From positions 1 to 45,487 of the forward strand of contig JAUYBI010000008.1 of assembly GCA_030693145.1 (NCBI GenBank): 45,487 nucleotides of DNA. The letters run 5' to 3'. Below are positions 8,488 through 16,454 of this stretch, piece by piece. A model generated the notes under the pieces. The model made no database searches. It saw nothing but the letters and a program-made list of their open reading frames with translations, and was not told the origin of the DNA. The stretch's first letter is position 1. Each line of letters begins with the position of its first letter. Source of the stretch: Candidatus Omnitrophota bacterium (GTDB lineage: Bacteria; Omnitrophota; Gorgyraeia; Gygaellales; Profunditerraquicolaceae). A program made the translations under genes and the position numbers.

Positions 8488-8506
8488 TTACCACCTTGAT
8501 TATGAG

Positions 8507-8524
8507 ATACCATAACTATGATAT
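8507..8524. promoter_or_regulatory. Candidate operator upstream of MerR gene
   Basis: ATACCATA-AC-TATGATAT, an 18-bp dyad with one mismatch, 20 bases upstream of the MerR start. It lies in an AT-rich stretch (ATATGTACTATATATC) that would hold the promoter. The 8488-8809 gap otherwise contains only this AT-rich promoter stretch and the REP repeats. Confidence 0.35.
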
Positions 8525-8668
8525 GTACTATATATCTATCAAAAATTTCCCCTTTAGTCAAGACAAATTTGTGAATTCAACCCTACGGGTAAATTGCACT
8601 TAAACTAAAAAGCCAGAAGAGTTTAGCTCATAATTAACACGCGAATAATTAGCCTCTAATATTAACAA

Positions 8669-8732
8669 CAGTAGGGTGGGTTTAAACCCTGATTAACAGT
8701 AGGGTGGGTTTAAACCCACCCTACTGTTAATC
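8669..8732. repeat. REP-like palindrome with leading half copy
   Basis: 8669-8689 is a half copy (CAGTAGGGTGGGTTTAAACCC). 8691-8732 is a perfect 42-bp palindrome, half GATTAACAGTAGGGTGGGTTT, sharing its 30-bp core with 911-940. The tail AGCAAAGTTTGTTACATTG follows. It lies 3' of the response regulator gene. Confidence 0.85.
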
Positions 8733-8809
8733 AGCAAAGTTTGTTACATTGTTGAAGAAAAGATAAAAATAAGATGGGCTTGGGGTAAGATTTTTCGCTA
8801 AACGGGGAT

Positions 8810-9199
8810 TTACTTTTTAAGATTTTTATGTGTTCTGAGTACCGTTTCCAACAAAGGCAGGCTCTCCTCAAAATCCGCCCCCTTATAAAATACTCCGGAC
8901 ATACCGTACGACTGGGCTTCTTGAATTTTTGGGTCAGCAATGTACGAACTGATAACGATTATCGGCGTAATCGCATCAAAGGTTCTGATATTCTTCAACG
9001 CATCCACCCCGTCCATAATCGGCATTCTTAAATCCATAAAAACAATATCCGCTCCTTTCTGTTTTAACAGTTCAATGGCGCTCTTACCGTCTGAGGCAGT
9101 AATCACCTGATAACCTTTGGACTTAAGCCAATAGACCAGCAGATTTCTAAAATCAGCTTCATCATCAACTACGAGCACTCTAATGCTTGTTTTTTCCAT
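8810..9199 (-). CDS. Single-domain response regulator (CheY-like)
   Basis: 129 aa, receiver domain only. Visible residues: acidic pair Asp12-Asp13, phosphoacceptor Asp56 (FMDLRMP), Ser84 in IVISSY, and Lys106 in VFYKGADF. The usual Lys-Pro after the last beta strand is Lys-Gly, a mild departure. With no output domain it should act by protein contact or as a phosphorelay intermediate. It starts 28 bases downstream of the histidine kinase gene, which is its likely partner. Confidence 0.88.
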   Translation of the reverse strand: MEKTSIRVLVVDDEADFRNLLVYWLKSKGYQVITASDGKSAIELLKQKGADIVFMDLRMPIMDGVDALKNIRTFDAITPIIVISSYIADPKIQEAQSYGMSGVFYKGADFEESLPLLETVLRTHKNLKK

Positions 9200-9227
9200 G
9201 AGCCGGCCTCCTAATTTATTGTTCTGA

Positions 9228-10649
9228 TTAACTTAAATTTAATAATACAGTAAAACTAAATTTTGCTCCCTGCCCGTCCTGGCTCTCTGCCCAAATTTTA
9301 CCGCCATGCAATTGCACGATTTCTTTGGCAATGGATAAACCGATGCCTGTTCCGGTGACATCTGTAGCCACTCTTTCACCGGTCTGATAAAATTTATCAA
9401 AAATTTTTGATAATTCATCTTTGGCAATTCCCGCTCCGGTATCCTGCACACTAACCACTATTTCCCGATCATTGTGCAATTTAGCCTCCACCGTAATCGT
9501 GCCATTATTCGGAGTAAATTTAATCGCATTGCCAATTAAATTATTTAAAACCTGAATTATTTTATCCGGGTCAATTTTCACCTCTGGTAAATTTACCTGA
9601 GGCTTATTTACAATCGCCACGAATTTCGCATTGGCCCAGGCATTCAACCCTTCGATAGCTTCACTAATAACTTTATCAATCGCGCAGGCGGTTAATTGGA
9701 TATTCATCTTGCCTGCCTCCAGTTTTGAAAGATCCAACAAATCATTGATCAAAAGGCTTAAACGCTTGCAGTTCCTGGAAGCAATCGCAAGAAACTCCTG
9801 CTGATTATCTGAGAGCTCGCTCCCAGTATCACTAAGCAGAAGGGTTATCGCTTTATCAATAGAGACCAAAGGTGTTCGTAATTCATGGGTTACGTTCGCA
9901 ACAAAGCTCGCTTTTAGCCGGTCTATTTCCTTCTGTTTGGTGATATCGCTTAAAATAGAAACCATACCTACGGTCTGGCCATTTTCATTTTCAATGACCG
10001 CGCTGCTGGCCCTGATAGTCTTTGTGGTTTCATTATTCTGGCTTAATAATTCAATCTCTTTACCTTCTTTGTTTTTGGAATCCTTAACCAAAGACAGCAT
10101 CTGTTCTTCCTTCAGGCTCTCACCTACAGGTTTACCGATCTTGTCTTTTCTGGCAACACCCAGGAGCCTTTCCGCAGCGGGATTCATCATCACCACCTTG
10201 CCTTGAGCATCTACCACCAGCAGGCCTTCGGCAACACTGCGGATCACCGCGTCTGTTTGTTTTTTATCACTAAGTACCCGGTTATATTTATCCCAGACTA
10301 TCTCTTCATTTTTACTATTCTTTTCAATAATGCTCTCATATTTTTTACTCACTTCTTTGGTAGTTTGTTCTATTCTCTTATTCAGCTCCTGGCCGAATAT
10401 ATCCGCTACGATCTTGGTAACTTCCTGACAGTTCTGCTGAGAATCTAATACTCCGCTTACCTGCTTAAAAACAGCCTGTTTTATTGATTCATCGTCAACA
10501 AAACTAGGAACCAGGAGCCCTTTGTTTCTTCGAGCATCCTCTTCTCTTAACCTTGCTTCTTCTGATAATTTTGCCCAATGAATCAATAATAACGCAATGA
10601 TTATACTGGCGATAGGCGTTATAATATAGATTAGGGTTAATAGCGGCAT
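9228..10649 (-). CDS. PAS-containing sensor histidine kinase
   Basis: 473 aa. One N-terminal membrane helix (about residues 5-25) is followed by a helical linker (30-130) and a PAS domain (about 132-240, ...VAEGLLVVDAQGKVVMMNPAAERLLG...). HisKA has FVANVTHELRTP with phospho-acceptor His255. The HATPase domain shows the N box (VLNNLIGNAIKFTP), G1 (VQDTGAGI), F box (IFDKFYQ) and G2 (GTGIGLSIAKEIVQLHGG). It should autophosphorylate and signal to the adjacent response regulator. The stimulus is not evident; with no periplasmic loop, sensing is probably internal, via PAS. Confidence 0.93.
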   Translation of the reverse strand: MPLLTLIYIITPIASIIIALLLIHWAKLSEEARLREEDARRNKGLLVPSFVDDESIKQAVFKQVSGVLDSQQNCQEVTKIVADIFGQELNKRIEQTTKEVSKKYESIIEKNSKNEEIVWDKYNRVLSDKKQTDAVIRSVAEGLLVVDAQGKVVMMNPAAERLLGVARKDKIGKPVGESLKEEQMLSLVKDSKNKEGKEIELLSQNNETTKTIRASSAVIENENGQTVGMVSILSDITKQKEIDRLKASFVANVTHELRTPLVSIDKAITLLLSDTGSELSDNQQEFLAIASRNCKRLSLLINDLLDLSKLEAGKMNIQLTACAIDKVISEAIEGLNAWANAKFVAIVNKPQVNLPEVKIDPDKIIQVLNNLIGNAIKFTPNNGTITVEAKLHNDREIVVSVQDTGAGIAKDELSKIFDKFYQTGERVATDVTGTGIGLSIAKEIVQLHGGKIWAESQDGQGAKFSFTVLLNLS

Positions 10650-10764
10650 AGGAATAGTAATAGGTTAATGCACAAAATCACTTCTTACTTTGACAGGCTT
10701 TCTTTATATATTATCAATAACCCTGCGTTTGTCTATTGATTTTACTAGACCAGACCAGGCCTGA

Positions 10765-10835
10765 CTTTCAACAGTAGGATGGGCTTAAACCCTTTCAACA
10801 GTAGGGTGGGTTTAAACCCACCCTACTGTTGAAAG
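10765..10835. repeat. REP-like palindrome with leading half copy
   Basis: 10765-10789 is a half copy with two substitutions. 10792-10835 is a perfect 44-bp palindrome, half CTTTCAACAGTAGGGTGGGTTT... around a TTTAAA centre. The tail GTCCGCAGGATTTATTATAATG follows. It lies just 3' of the beta-lactamase-like gene. Confidence 0.85.
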
Positions 10836-10875
10836 TCCGCAGGATTTATTATAATGCCTACTAAATAACTTTTAC

Positions 10876-11808
10876 TCAAGGTAATTGTTCAGAGTAAACA
10901 TAAGTATATAATGCGGCCCTGGCGATAAAATTCTTGGAGGCAACAGCGTTGGGATTTGCATGCTTGGTCAACACGCAAATTAAAAAATCCCCTTTACAAC
11001 TAAATACTATTCCCGCATCATGGCAGACACTGCGCTCTAAACCCGTCTTGTGGGCGACGGTGACATCCACCGGTAAATATCTTGGGATCCGGTCGTTAAC
11101 GCGCTGCAATTTTAAAACCCTAAGGCATTTCTCAGAAAGATCCCTGCTGATCAGCTTCCGGCGATAAATCTGCTCCAGGAGCAAAGCTATATCTTCGGCA
11201 GTCGTATAATTTTCAATACCCCGGTCCCTTAAGTTAAAATCGGCAACTCTTCTGGAGAGGTTGGTGTTCTTTAACCCCAGAGAATTAAAAACACTGTTTA
11301 AATAATCAATGCCGACCATACTGGTGAGCATGTTCGTAGCCGTATTATCGCTGTCCTCAACCATCAGCCCGATTAATTCTTCTACAGTAAAAGTAACGCC
11401 GGGCCGGATATCCTTTAATATGCCTGAGCCGGGAAATTTATCACTATTCTTTAGAACAACCTGGCGATCAAGTTTAATCCTGCCTTCTTTAGCGGCAAGA
11501 AAACAGGCGGACATAATCGGCACCTTCGCCAGGCTGGCTGAAGGAAACAACCCGCTTTTATTATAGGAGATCTCCCAATTAAACCGCAGGTCCTTAATTA
11601 CAATTCCCACTTCACCTTTAAAATACCTTATTTCATTAGTTAGTTTCTGCTTAAGTACCTGCCAAGCAGCTTTTCTTTGCTCAAGGACAGCCTGTTGCCT
11701 TTGGGCCTCCCGGAAATGAGTATAATACCGGTAAGCAAAAAGTGGCCCGCAAATTAATAATGCCCCGATAAATATGACGCTGAGTGTTTTCTTGCCTGTT
11801 ATCGCCAT
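10876..11808 (-). CDS. Class A beta-lactamase-like serine hydrolase, membrane anchored
   Basis: 310 aa with an N-terminal membrane anchor (about residues 8-25). The penicilloyl-serine fold motifs are present: SxxK as Ser92-Leu-Ala-Lys95, SDN as Ser153-Asp154-Asn155, and KTG as Lys254-Thr255-Gly256. In the omega-loop region (about 183-205, RVADFNLRDRGIEN) I do not see the ExxLN containing the general base Glu166 of true class A enzymes. It may therefore be a peptidoglycan-directed or low-activity relative rather than a resistance enzyme. It lies 7 bases from the upstream small ORF. Confidence 0.82.
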   Translation of the reverse strand: MAITGKKTLSVIFIGALLICGPLFAYRYYTHFREAQRQQAVLEQRKAAWQVLKQKLTNEIRYFKGEVGIVIKDLRFNWEISYNKSGLFPSASLAKVPIMSACFLAAKEGRIKLDRQVVLKNSDKFPGSGILKDIRPGVTFTVEELIGLMVEDSDNTATNMLTSMVGIDYLNSVFNSLGLKNTNLSRRVADFNLRDRGIENYTTAEDIALLLEQIYRRKLISRDLSEKCLRVLKLQRVNDRIPRYLPVDVTVAHKTGLERSVCHDAGIVFSCKGDFLICVLTKHANPNAVASKNFIARAALYTYVYSEQLP

Positions 11809-11815
11809 TTACTTT

Positions 11816-12187
11816 TTAAGAATTTTGTTCATCAACCCAAACTAATTTTTCTGTAACCGGAACGCGGATGAAGGTATCCGGCTCCGTAATTGCAATACTG
11901 GATTTCATGGCTGAGGTATCCGGTTGCCTGACGGTAGCAGTTGATTCCGTGGCTGTGGTGCCCGGCTCCCAGCCTTTAGCCGCCATAGATATTTCTGCAG
12001 GATAATATTGAGGCTCTAACTCTTCCGCTTTGAAAAAAACCTGGCGGGGAGCTTCAAAATTTTCCGACAGCTGGTAGCGGTCTTTTCCATCCCACTTTAC
12101 GCCTACAGTTGCGCTTACTGCGGCATTAATTTTCCCCTCTCCGCCGATACTGGTAATTGTCTCCCGATCAAAACGATAGGCAAACAA
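11816..12187 (-). CDS. Hypothetical protein, possibly 5'-truncated
   Basis: Open frame of 123 codons. It has no ATG near its 5' end: the only reachable start is a TTG at 12187 without a convincing ribosome site, and a TAA closes the frame just upstream. The product has a beta-like start (GGEGKINAAVSATVGVKWDGKDRYQL) and a Thr/Pro-rich second half. I recognise no family. It could be the remnant of a longer gene or a genuine small gene coupled to the beta-lactamase-like gene 7 bases downstream. Confidence 0.35.
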   Translation of the reverse strand: MFAYRFDRETITSIGGEGKINAAVSATVGVKWDGKDRYQLSENFEAPRQVFFKAEELEPQYYPAEISMAAKGWEPGTTATESTATVRQPDTSAMKSSIAITEPDTFIRVPVTEKLVWVDEQNS

Positions 12188-12265
12188 TGGGACCGTTTCT
12201 ATTTTTACTTATTCAATTTATTCTTACAAAAAAGCTCCGCTCTTTGTGTATCAGGAATTTTAAGA

Positions 12266-12598
12266 TTAATGGTTTCTGCGAGACGCGTAGGTAAAAGGTA
12301 AAAAGTAATTCCGCCAAGAACTTTCAGAGGACATAAACTGGTTTACCCCGAAGAAATAATCAACCATTGCTTCTCTCATACGGGTAATTTCCTTCAAGTG
12401 AGCATAATTTTTTTCATTATCTAATGTCAAATCGATTAATTCTAGAGCTCGTTCAAATGCCTTTTGAGAATAATCCGCATTTTTCTTTATTCGCCAGTTA
12501 AGCGCTCTCTCAACCTCACTGCCAATATTTGCCATTTGCTCTAAGAATGATAGCTGACTCCAGCGGCCTGCAGCTAGGTCTTTATGTTGATAACTCAT
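12266..12598 (-). CDS. Small helical protein, partner of DUF5674 gene
   Basis: 110 aa, predicted helical throughout (EQMANIGSEVERALNWRIKKNADYSQKAFERALELIDLTLDN...). It looks like the four-helix protein often encoded next to DUF5674. The start overlaps the stop of the upstream gene by 4 bases (ATGA), indicating translational coupling. Two tightly coupled small genes, one with a conserved charged C-terminal domain, could form a toxin-antitoxin-like pair. That is a guess from layout; no toxin motif is visible. Confidence 0.6.
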   Translation of the reverse strand: MSYQHKDLAAGRWSQLSFLEQMANIGSEVERALNWRIKKNADYSQKAFERALELIDLTLDNEKNYAHLKEITRMREAMVDYFFGVNQFMSSESSWRNYFLPFTYASRRNH

Positions 12599-12936
12599 CT
12601 TTTAATCCTTTTTACGACTATCGCAATAATCTTCTTGCGCATTTCTTCATTCTCTATGCCGCGGCTTCTATTCCCCTGAGATGGACGCATATTAATCATG
12701 GAATCAAATTCAACAAAATCGTCCCCCTGAATTTCTGGATAAAGATTAATACCCCAAAGGCTTTTTTGTTTTGAGCCATCTTCCAAAAGCAATGCTTCCA
12801 GGTCAGAATGAAGTTCAGCATCAACTGCAATCAACTCTCTCTCAACATCAACAACAACCTTTACTAAATTACCAAAAGTAGCTTCGGCCATCTGCTTAAG
12901 CTCGCCCAACAATAATGTTTCTATTATTATTTTCAT
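12595..12936 (-). CDS. DUF5674 family protein
   Basis: 113 aa from the ATG at 12936; a longer reading from 12957 would need a TTG that overlaps the likely ribosome site. The conserved stretch LWGINLYPEIQGDDFVEFDSMINMRPSQGNRSRGIENEEMRKKI matches my recollection of the DUF5674 family, whose function is unknown. The upstream half (VVVDVERELIAVDAELHSDLEALLLEDGS) is acidic. It forms a two-gene operon with the helical protein downstream (ATGA overlap). Confidence 0.65.
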   Translation of the reverse strand: MKIIIETLLLGELKQMAEATFGNLVKVVVDVERELIAVDAELHSDLEALLLEDGSKQKSLWGINLYPEIQGDDFVEFDSMINMRPSQGNRSRGIENEEMRKKIIAIVVKRIKR

Positions 12937-12990
12937 GAACCAATTATACCTCAACAAAAAGCCCTCCGCAAGTAATTTACCTGCCTTTCA

Positions 12991-13022
12991 ACAGTAGGGG
13001 AGGTTTAAACCTCCCCTACTGT
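12991..13022. repeat. REP-like palindrome, variant core
   Basis: Perfect 32-bp palindrome, half ACAGTAGGGGAGGTTT. The G-to-C change in the arm is mirrored in the other arm, so pairing is preserved. The shared tail GTCCGTAGGGTTTATTATAATG follows at 13034-13055. Confidence 0.85.
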
Positions 13023-13086
13023 AATTGATAAAAGTCCGTAGGGTTTATTATAATGTCACTTGCAGGCAGGCTTACAGAAGGCTTTT

Positions 13087-13352
13087 CTCCAACCTTACGA
13101 AAATCACAAGGTTGGAGATTTATTTAGGGAAAAAAATTTTCCTGAACTGTTGGGCTTGCGGCTGCCCCCACCCAGCCGCAAGCCTGAACATTTAAAAGAG
13201 GGGCGGGATTTTTATCTTGCTTCGCAAGATTATTTATTTGGTAAATATATTAAGAATGTTTAACGTACCTTTTAAGCATGTTACGCTTGTAACAGATAAG
13301 TTACAAGACACCCCGCGCTTAAAGGAATTGCGCGGGTGTTGTCTTCGTAGAC
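13087..13352 (+). other. Array of six to seven hairpins upstream of MNT gene
   Basis: Successive inverted repeats: 13087-13117 (10-bp stem CTCCAACCTT), 13126-13143 (AGG-AAAA / TTTTCCT), 13153-13184 (12-bp stem GGCTTGCGGCTG), 13214-13230 (ATCTTGC), 13286-13307 (CTTGTAAC), 13308-13340 (ACACCCCGCGC / GCGCGGGTGTT, one bulge) and 13341-13352 (GTCT/AGAC). The ribosome site AAGGAG of the downstream gene follows immediately. This could be a structured leader RNA or the end of a decayed element. The short frame at 13060-13263 is not a convincing gene. Confidence 0.6.
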
Positions 13353-13364
13353 AAGGAGAATGTT

Positions 13365-13958
13365 ATGAAATTTAACGCTTCATTAATAGCTATATTAAAC
13401 TCAAAGACAAAACTAAAAATCGTTAAATTCTTATTAACTCACGAAGCTTCAATGAGCGAAAGAGAAATTGCTTCTATTTTAAAAGTATCTCATATGAGCA
13501 TTAATAGAACGATGCGGGAATTGTCAGAAGTAAACTTTGTCAATTTTGTCACCATTGGCAAAGCCCATTTATGGAAAGTTAACCGCAAAAGTTATGCTTT
13601 TAAAGTGTTGTCTGAATTTATCAAAGGTGTTTCTCGTATAAAAGATCCTTTGGATGACCTAAAAAATATTATTTTAAAGAGTACCCCTAAAGCCTTAGTA
13701 AAAAAAGTGGTTTTATTTGGCTCTGTTGCTAAAGGTGCGGGAAAATTAGACAGCGATATTGATGTTTTTTTCTTAGTCAAGGATAACAAAGACAAAGAAA
13801 AACTTGGTTTTGCCTTGGAGAAATTATCAAATGCTTGCCTCGAAACCTACGGAAATAGACTATCCCCGTATATATTAACTGAACAAGAAACGAAGAAAAA
13901 GGCAAGACAGAAGTTTCTTTCGGAAATAAATAAGGGCATAAAAATATTTCCCTTCTAA
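13365..13958 (+). CDS. HTH-MNT nucleotidyltransferase (antitoxin-like)
   Basis: 197 aa. An N-terminal winged helix (residues about 10-75, SEREIASILKVSHMSINRTMRELSEVNFV) is followed by a minimal nucleotidyltransferase domain with Gly119-Ser120 and Asp131-x-Asp133 (FGSVAKGAGKLDSDIDVFFLV). MNT proteins usually pair with HEPN toxins and neutralise them by nucleotidyl transfer. No HEPN gene is adjacent here, so this copy appears solitary. AAGGAG lies six bases upstream of the ATG. It has the same domain order as the 28.1-28.6 kb MNT gene but is on the opposite strand and clearly diverged. Confidence 0.85.
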   Translation: MKFNASLIAILNSKTKLKIVKFLLTHEASMSEREIASILKVSHMSINRTMRELSEVNFVNFVTIGKAHLWKVNRKSYAFKVLSEFIKGVSRIKDPLDDLKNIILKSTPKALVKKVVLFGSVAKGAGKLDSDIDVFFLVKDNKDKEKLGFALEKLSNACLETYGNRLSPYILTEQETKKKARQKFLSEINKGIKIFPF

Positions 13959-14037
13959 AAGGATCGGAATAACACCAAAATTTAAAACAAATACTTAATA
14001 ATAAAAACTAAACCTGAGAAACTAATGGCCAATACTG

Positions 14038-14252
14038 AGATAAAGAGATGGGCAGTCGAGATTTATTCGGCTATTTTGCAAGGAAGGGATTGTTTCGTCG
14101 CGCCTTCGGCGCTCCTCACAATGACTATATATAAAATCTTTCCCTAACTCTTTGACACATCGCAACATAAAAATAGCCCTAGATGCTTACTGCATTCAGG
14201 GCTATCGTTATCTCTCATTCTTAATTTTGAGAGATTTATTTGGCTCCCCACT
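14038..14252. repeat. tRNA-Asn downstream module, copy A (truncated)
   Basis: Copy A of a module also at 28697-29087 (B) and 32416-32794 (C). Shared pieces are GAGATTTATTCGGCTATTTTG, a GATTG...AATGAC interspersed repeat (14088-14125), AAAATCTTTCCCTAA, CTTTGACAC, a terminator-like hairpin, TATCTCTC, GAGAGATT and finally TGGCTCCCC, which is the tRNA 3' end in copy C. The hairpin stem (TAGCCCT/AGGGCTA) differs from copies B and C (TACCCTGA/TCAGGGTA) on both arms, so pairing is kept. Confidence 0.75.
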
Positions 14253-14693
14253 GTGGACTCAGAACACTACAGGAAGCGCCTCTCTAAGTGCAAGGAAATA
14301 CATATACTTGTGAAGATGTATCGGCGACGCGGCCAAGACACCGCCATCAGTTTATATGACCCTTTGCCCGCCCGGCCACTGCCGCCCCCGCCAGTCTACA
14401 AGAATATTGTAGCCATGGCCGTCCGAGTTCAGGAATATTTGGTAGAAAACCCTCAAAGAACACAAACTGCCGCTGGAAACCATTTCGGCGTCACCCGGGC
14501 CCGAGTATCCCAGCTCATGACGATCCTCGAGAAGATCCCGGCCGACCTCATATCCAGCCTAAAAACCACCGAAGACCAGACCCTCATCAAACGATTCTCC
14601 GGCAAAACCCTGCTACGTATTGCCGGAATAAATGAGCTTTCTGACAGAAAGCTTTACATAAAAAGCATGACCAAATCTTCCAAAGGCGATTAA
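14253..14693 (+). CDS. HTH protein resembling the accessory C-terminal region of site-specific recombinases
   Basis: 146 aa, GTG start at 14253. It begins inside the tRNA-3'-end-like end of module A. The central part (YKNIVAMAVRVQEYLVENPQRTQTAAGNHFGVTRARVSQLMTILEKIPADLI) is a helix-turn-helix resembling the segment found near the C-terminus of serine recombinases and KorB-like proteins. No catalytic domain is present. A shortened paralogue is encoded at 29088-29315 next to module B with the same N-terminal 25 residues and the same C-terminal LIKRFSGK-LLRI motif. The position at an island boundary suggests a remnant or accessory of an integrative element. Confidence 0.55.
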   Translation: MDSEHYRKRLSKCKEIHILVKMYRRRGQDTAISLYDPLPARPLPPPPVYKNIVAMAVRVQEYLVENPQRTQTAAGNHFGVTRARVSQLMTILEKIPADLISSLKTTEDQTLIKRFSGKTLLRIAGINELSDRKLYIKSMTKSSKGD

Positions 14694-14881
14694 GCCATTC
14701 GCGAAGTTTCAATCCAACTTTCACAAGAACAGCTAATATCCTGCCAACAATCGCCGCACCACCCAACCCAACCGGACAAACCTGTTTCCACAACAAGGAC
14801 ATGTTGAGGAAGCAGAATATATCGCGCTGATCATAAACCACCAACGGAGCATAGACGACTTAAATAAAACTATTAACCATT

Positions 14882-15706
14882 TCATCCTTTTATCCTGCTA
14901 TATAAAAATGTCGCGATAAAAAAGATAAAATTAACCATAACGATCGTTGCGCCTGATGGAAGATTTAAAACATACGATGCGAATATGCCGATAATAACCG
15001 AGACGACCGCAAACACTCCGGCAAGAGCGATGGTCGCACGGAAACTTTTGACTATCTGCAAAGCGGATATCGCTGGCAAAATGATCAAGCTTGAAACCAG
15101 CATCGTGCCAACAATCTTGATCCCCATGACAACAATAAGCGAAGTCAATAGTATCAAGATTTTGTTGACCATTTTAACCTTAATACCGGACACCTGAGCG
15201 TATTCCTCATCAAAAGTAATGGCAAACAAATCATGATAGAAAAGCGCTATGACCAACACCACCAAAAGAGAAATCACCACTGTCATCCAGACCTCAAGGC
15301 CGCTAACTGAAAGTATATTGCCGAAAAGATAACTGAAGAGGTCCACATTAAAACCGCCAGCAGTACTTGCAATGATCACGCCTAAAGCAATGCCAAATGA
15401 TGAAACCAGCCCAATTGCCGCATCGCCATAAACCCGAGCTTTTTCATTAAGCTTGAGAATAACCAACGACGCTAAACCTACAAGAGGAATTGATACAACC
15501 ATCGGCTGGGCGCGCAAAAGAAGAGCTATCGCTACAGTAGCAAAGCTTACATGGGCGAGACCGTCACCAATAAGCGAAAACCTACGTAAAACAAGAAACA
15601 CCCCTAAAAATGAGCACCCTATTGCCATAAAACATCCAGCGATTATAGCGCGCTGAATAAAGGCGTATTGTAGCGCTTCCTGAATTTGTTGTAAAATATT
15701 GAACAT
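14882..15706 (-). CDS. znuB: Zinc (metal) ABC transporter permease
   Basis: 274 aa, eight or so hydrophobic helices. The ABC-3 family signatures are visible: FLGVFLVLRRFSLIGDGLAHVSFATVAIALLL near the N-terminus and VKIVGTMLVSSLIILPAISALQI around residues 195-220. It should form the membrane channel for Zn2+ (or Mn2+) delivered by the upstream binding protein. It begins one base after the ATPase gene stops and ends the zinc operon. The 14694-14881 stretch beyond it shows no gene I can support. Confidence 0.92.
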   Translation of the reverse strand: MFNILQQIQEALQYAFIQRAIIAGCFMAIGCSFLGVFLVLRRFSLIGDGLAHVSFATVAIALLLRAQPMVVSIPLVGLASLVILKLNEKARVYGDAAIGLVSSFGIALGVIIASTAGGFNVDLFSYLFGNILSVSGLEVWMTVVISLLVVLVIALFYHDLFAITFDEEYAQVSGIKVKMVNKILILLTSLIVVMGIKIVGTMLVSSLIILPAISALQIVKSFRATIALAGVFAVVSVIIGIFASYVLNLPSGATIVMVNFIFFIATFLYSRIKG

Positions 15707-15707
15707 A

Positions 15708-16454
15708 TTAATGCCTGTGACAAATAATATGCTGTCCGGCTCCGAAATAGTCGGTCATTTTCGGAGATTTACAAAACTCCTCGAAAGTTCCAAAGAATAT
15801 TATCTGTCTGTCTAAATAAAGTATCTTTGATGCGTATTTACCAATAGAAACAACATCATGAGATACAAAAAAAACGGTTACTTTCCTTTCCTTATTAAGC
15901 TTCTGCAGAGTCGCATAGAACGCCTCTCGCGACTGCGGGTCAAGAGCAACGGTTGGCTCATCAAGAATAAGTATTTCCGGCCTATGCACAAGCGCGCGAG
16001 CCAACAGAACCCGCTGTTGTTGGCCTCCGGAGAGTCTGCCTATTGGACGGTCTTTAAGATTAGTAATTCCGAGAATCTCCATGGCCTCTTCAGCCGCTAT
16101 ATAATCCTTACGAGACAACCGCTTGGGAAATTTCTTGCAACAATACACCCCCGATACAACTATCTCTTTAGCAGTGGCTGGAAAACGCTGATCAAGAAAA
16201 GACATCTTCTGGGGAAGGTACCCCACATGCTTCTCTTTTGTAAAGCAAGAGAACCCCTTCCCCAGAAAATAAACCTGACCTTCATACGGCACTAACCCTA
16301 AAAGTGCTTTTATCAGTGTAGTCTTGCCTGAACCGTTAGGCCCCACGACGCCAACATAGTCGGCGGGGGCCGCCTCAAAACTAACGCCAGAGAGCGCTTC
16401 AATTCCGTTGTATTTAACGGTTAAATTTTTAACTTCAACTATCTTCATTGACAT
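15708..16454 (-). CDS. znuC: Zinc (metal) ABC transporter ATPase
   Basis: 248 aa. Walker A is GPNGSGKT (residues 38-45), Q-loop LPQK, signature LSGGQQQR (141-148), Walker B LILDEPT (162-168), then the H-loop FVSHD. This is the cytoplasmic energising subunit of the zinc importer. Two starts are possible: 16454, or the ATG at 16448, which overlaps the znuA stop as ATGA. Either way it is translationally coupled to znuA. Confidence 0.93.
   Translation of the reverse strand: MSMKIVEVKNLTVKYNGIEALSGVSFEAAPADYVGVVGPNGSGKTTLIKALLGLVPYEGQVYFLGKGFSCFTKEKHVGYLPQKMSFLDQRFPATAKEIVVSGVYCCKKFPKRLSRKDYIAAEEAMEILGITNLKDRPIGRLSGGQQQRVLLARALVHRPEILILDEPTVALDPQSREAFYATLQKLNKERKVTVFFVSHDVVSIGKYASKILYLDRQIIFFGTFEEFCKSPKMTDYFGAGQHIICHRH

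Noticed and set aside
8669-10835. CRISPR array
   Set aside because: Palindromic copies are kilobases apart, with coding genes between; no regular spacers and no cas genes.
13060-13263. 67-codon plus-strand frame
   Set aside because: TTG start, no ribosome site, and most of its length is the two hairpins at 13087-13184 plus AT-rich DNA; no protein pattern.
14240-14290. Second tRNA gene in module A
   Set aside because: Only the last part resembles a T arm and acceptor; anticodon and D arm regions are replaced by the HTH frame, so this is at most a tRNA-end remnant.
14700-14881. Plus-strand frame with VEEAEYIALIINHQ
   Set aside because: Begins nowhere defensible and runs into znuB antisense; no start, ribosome site or family pattern.
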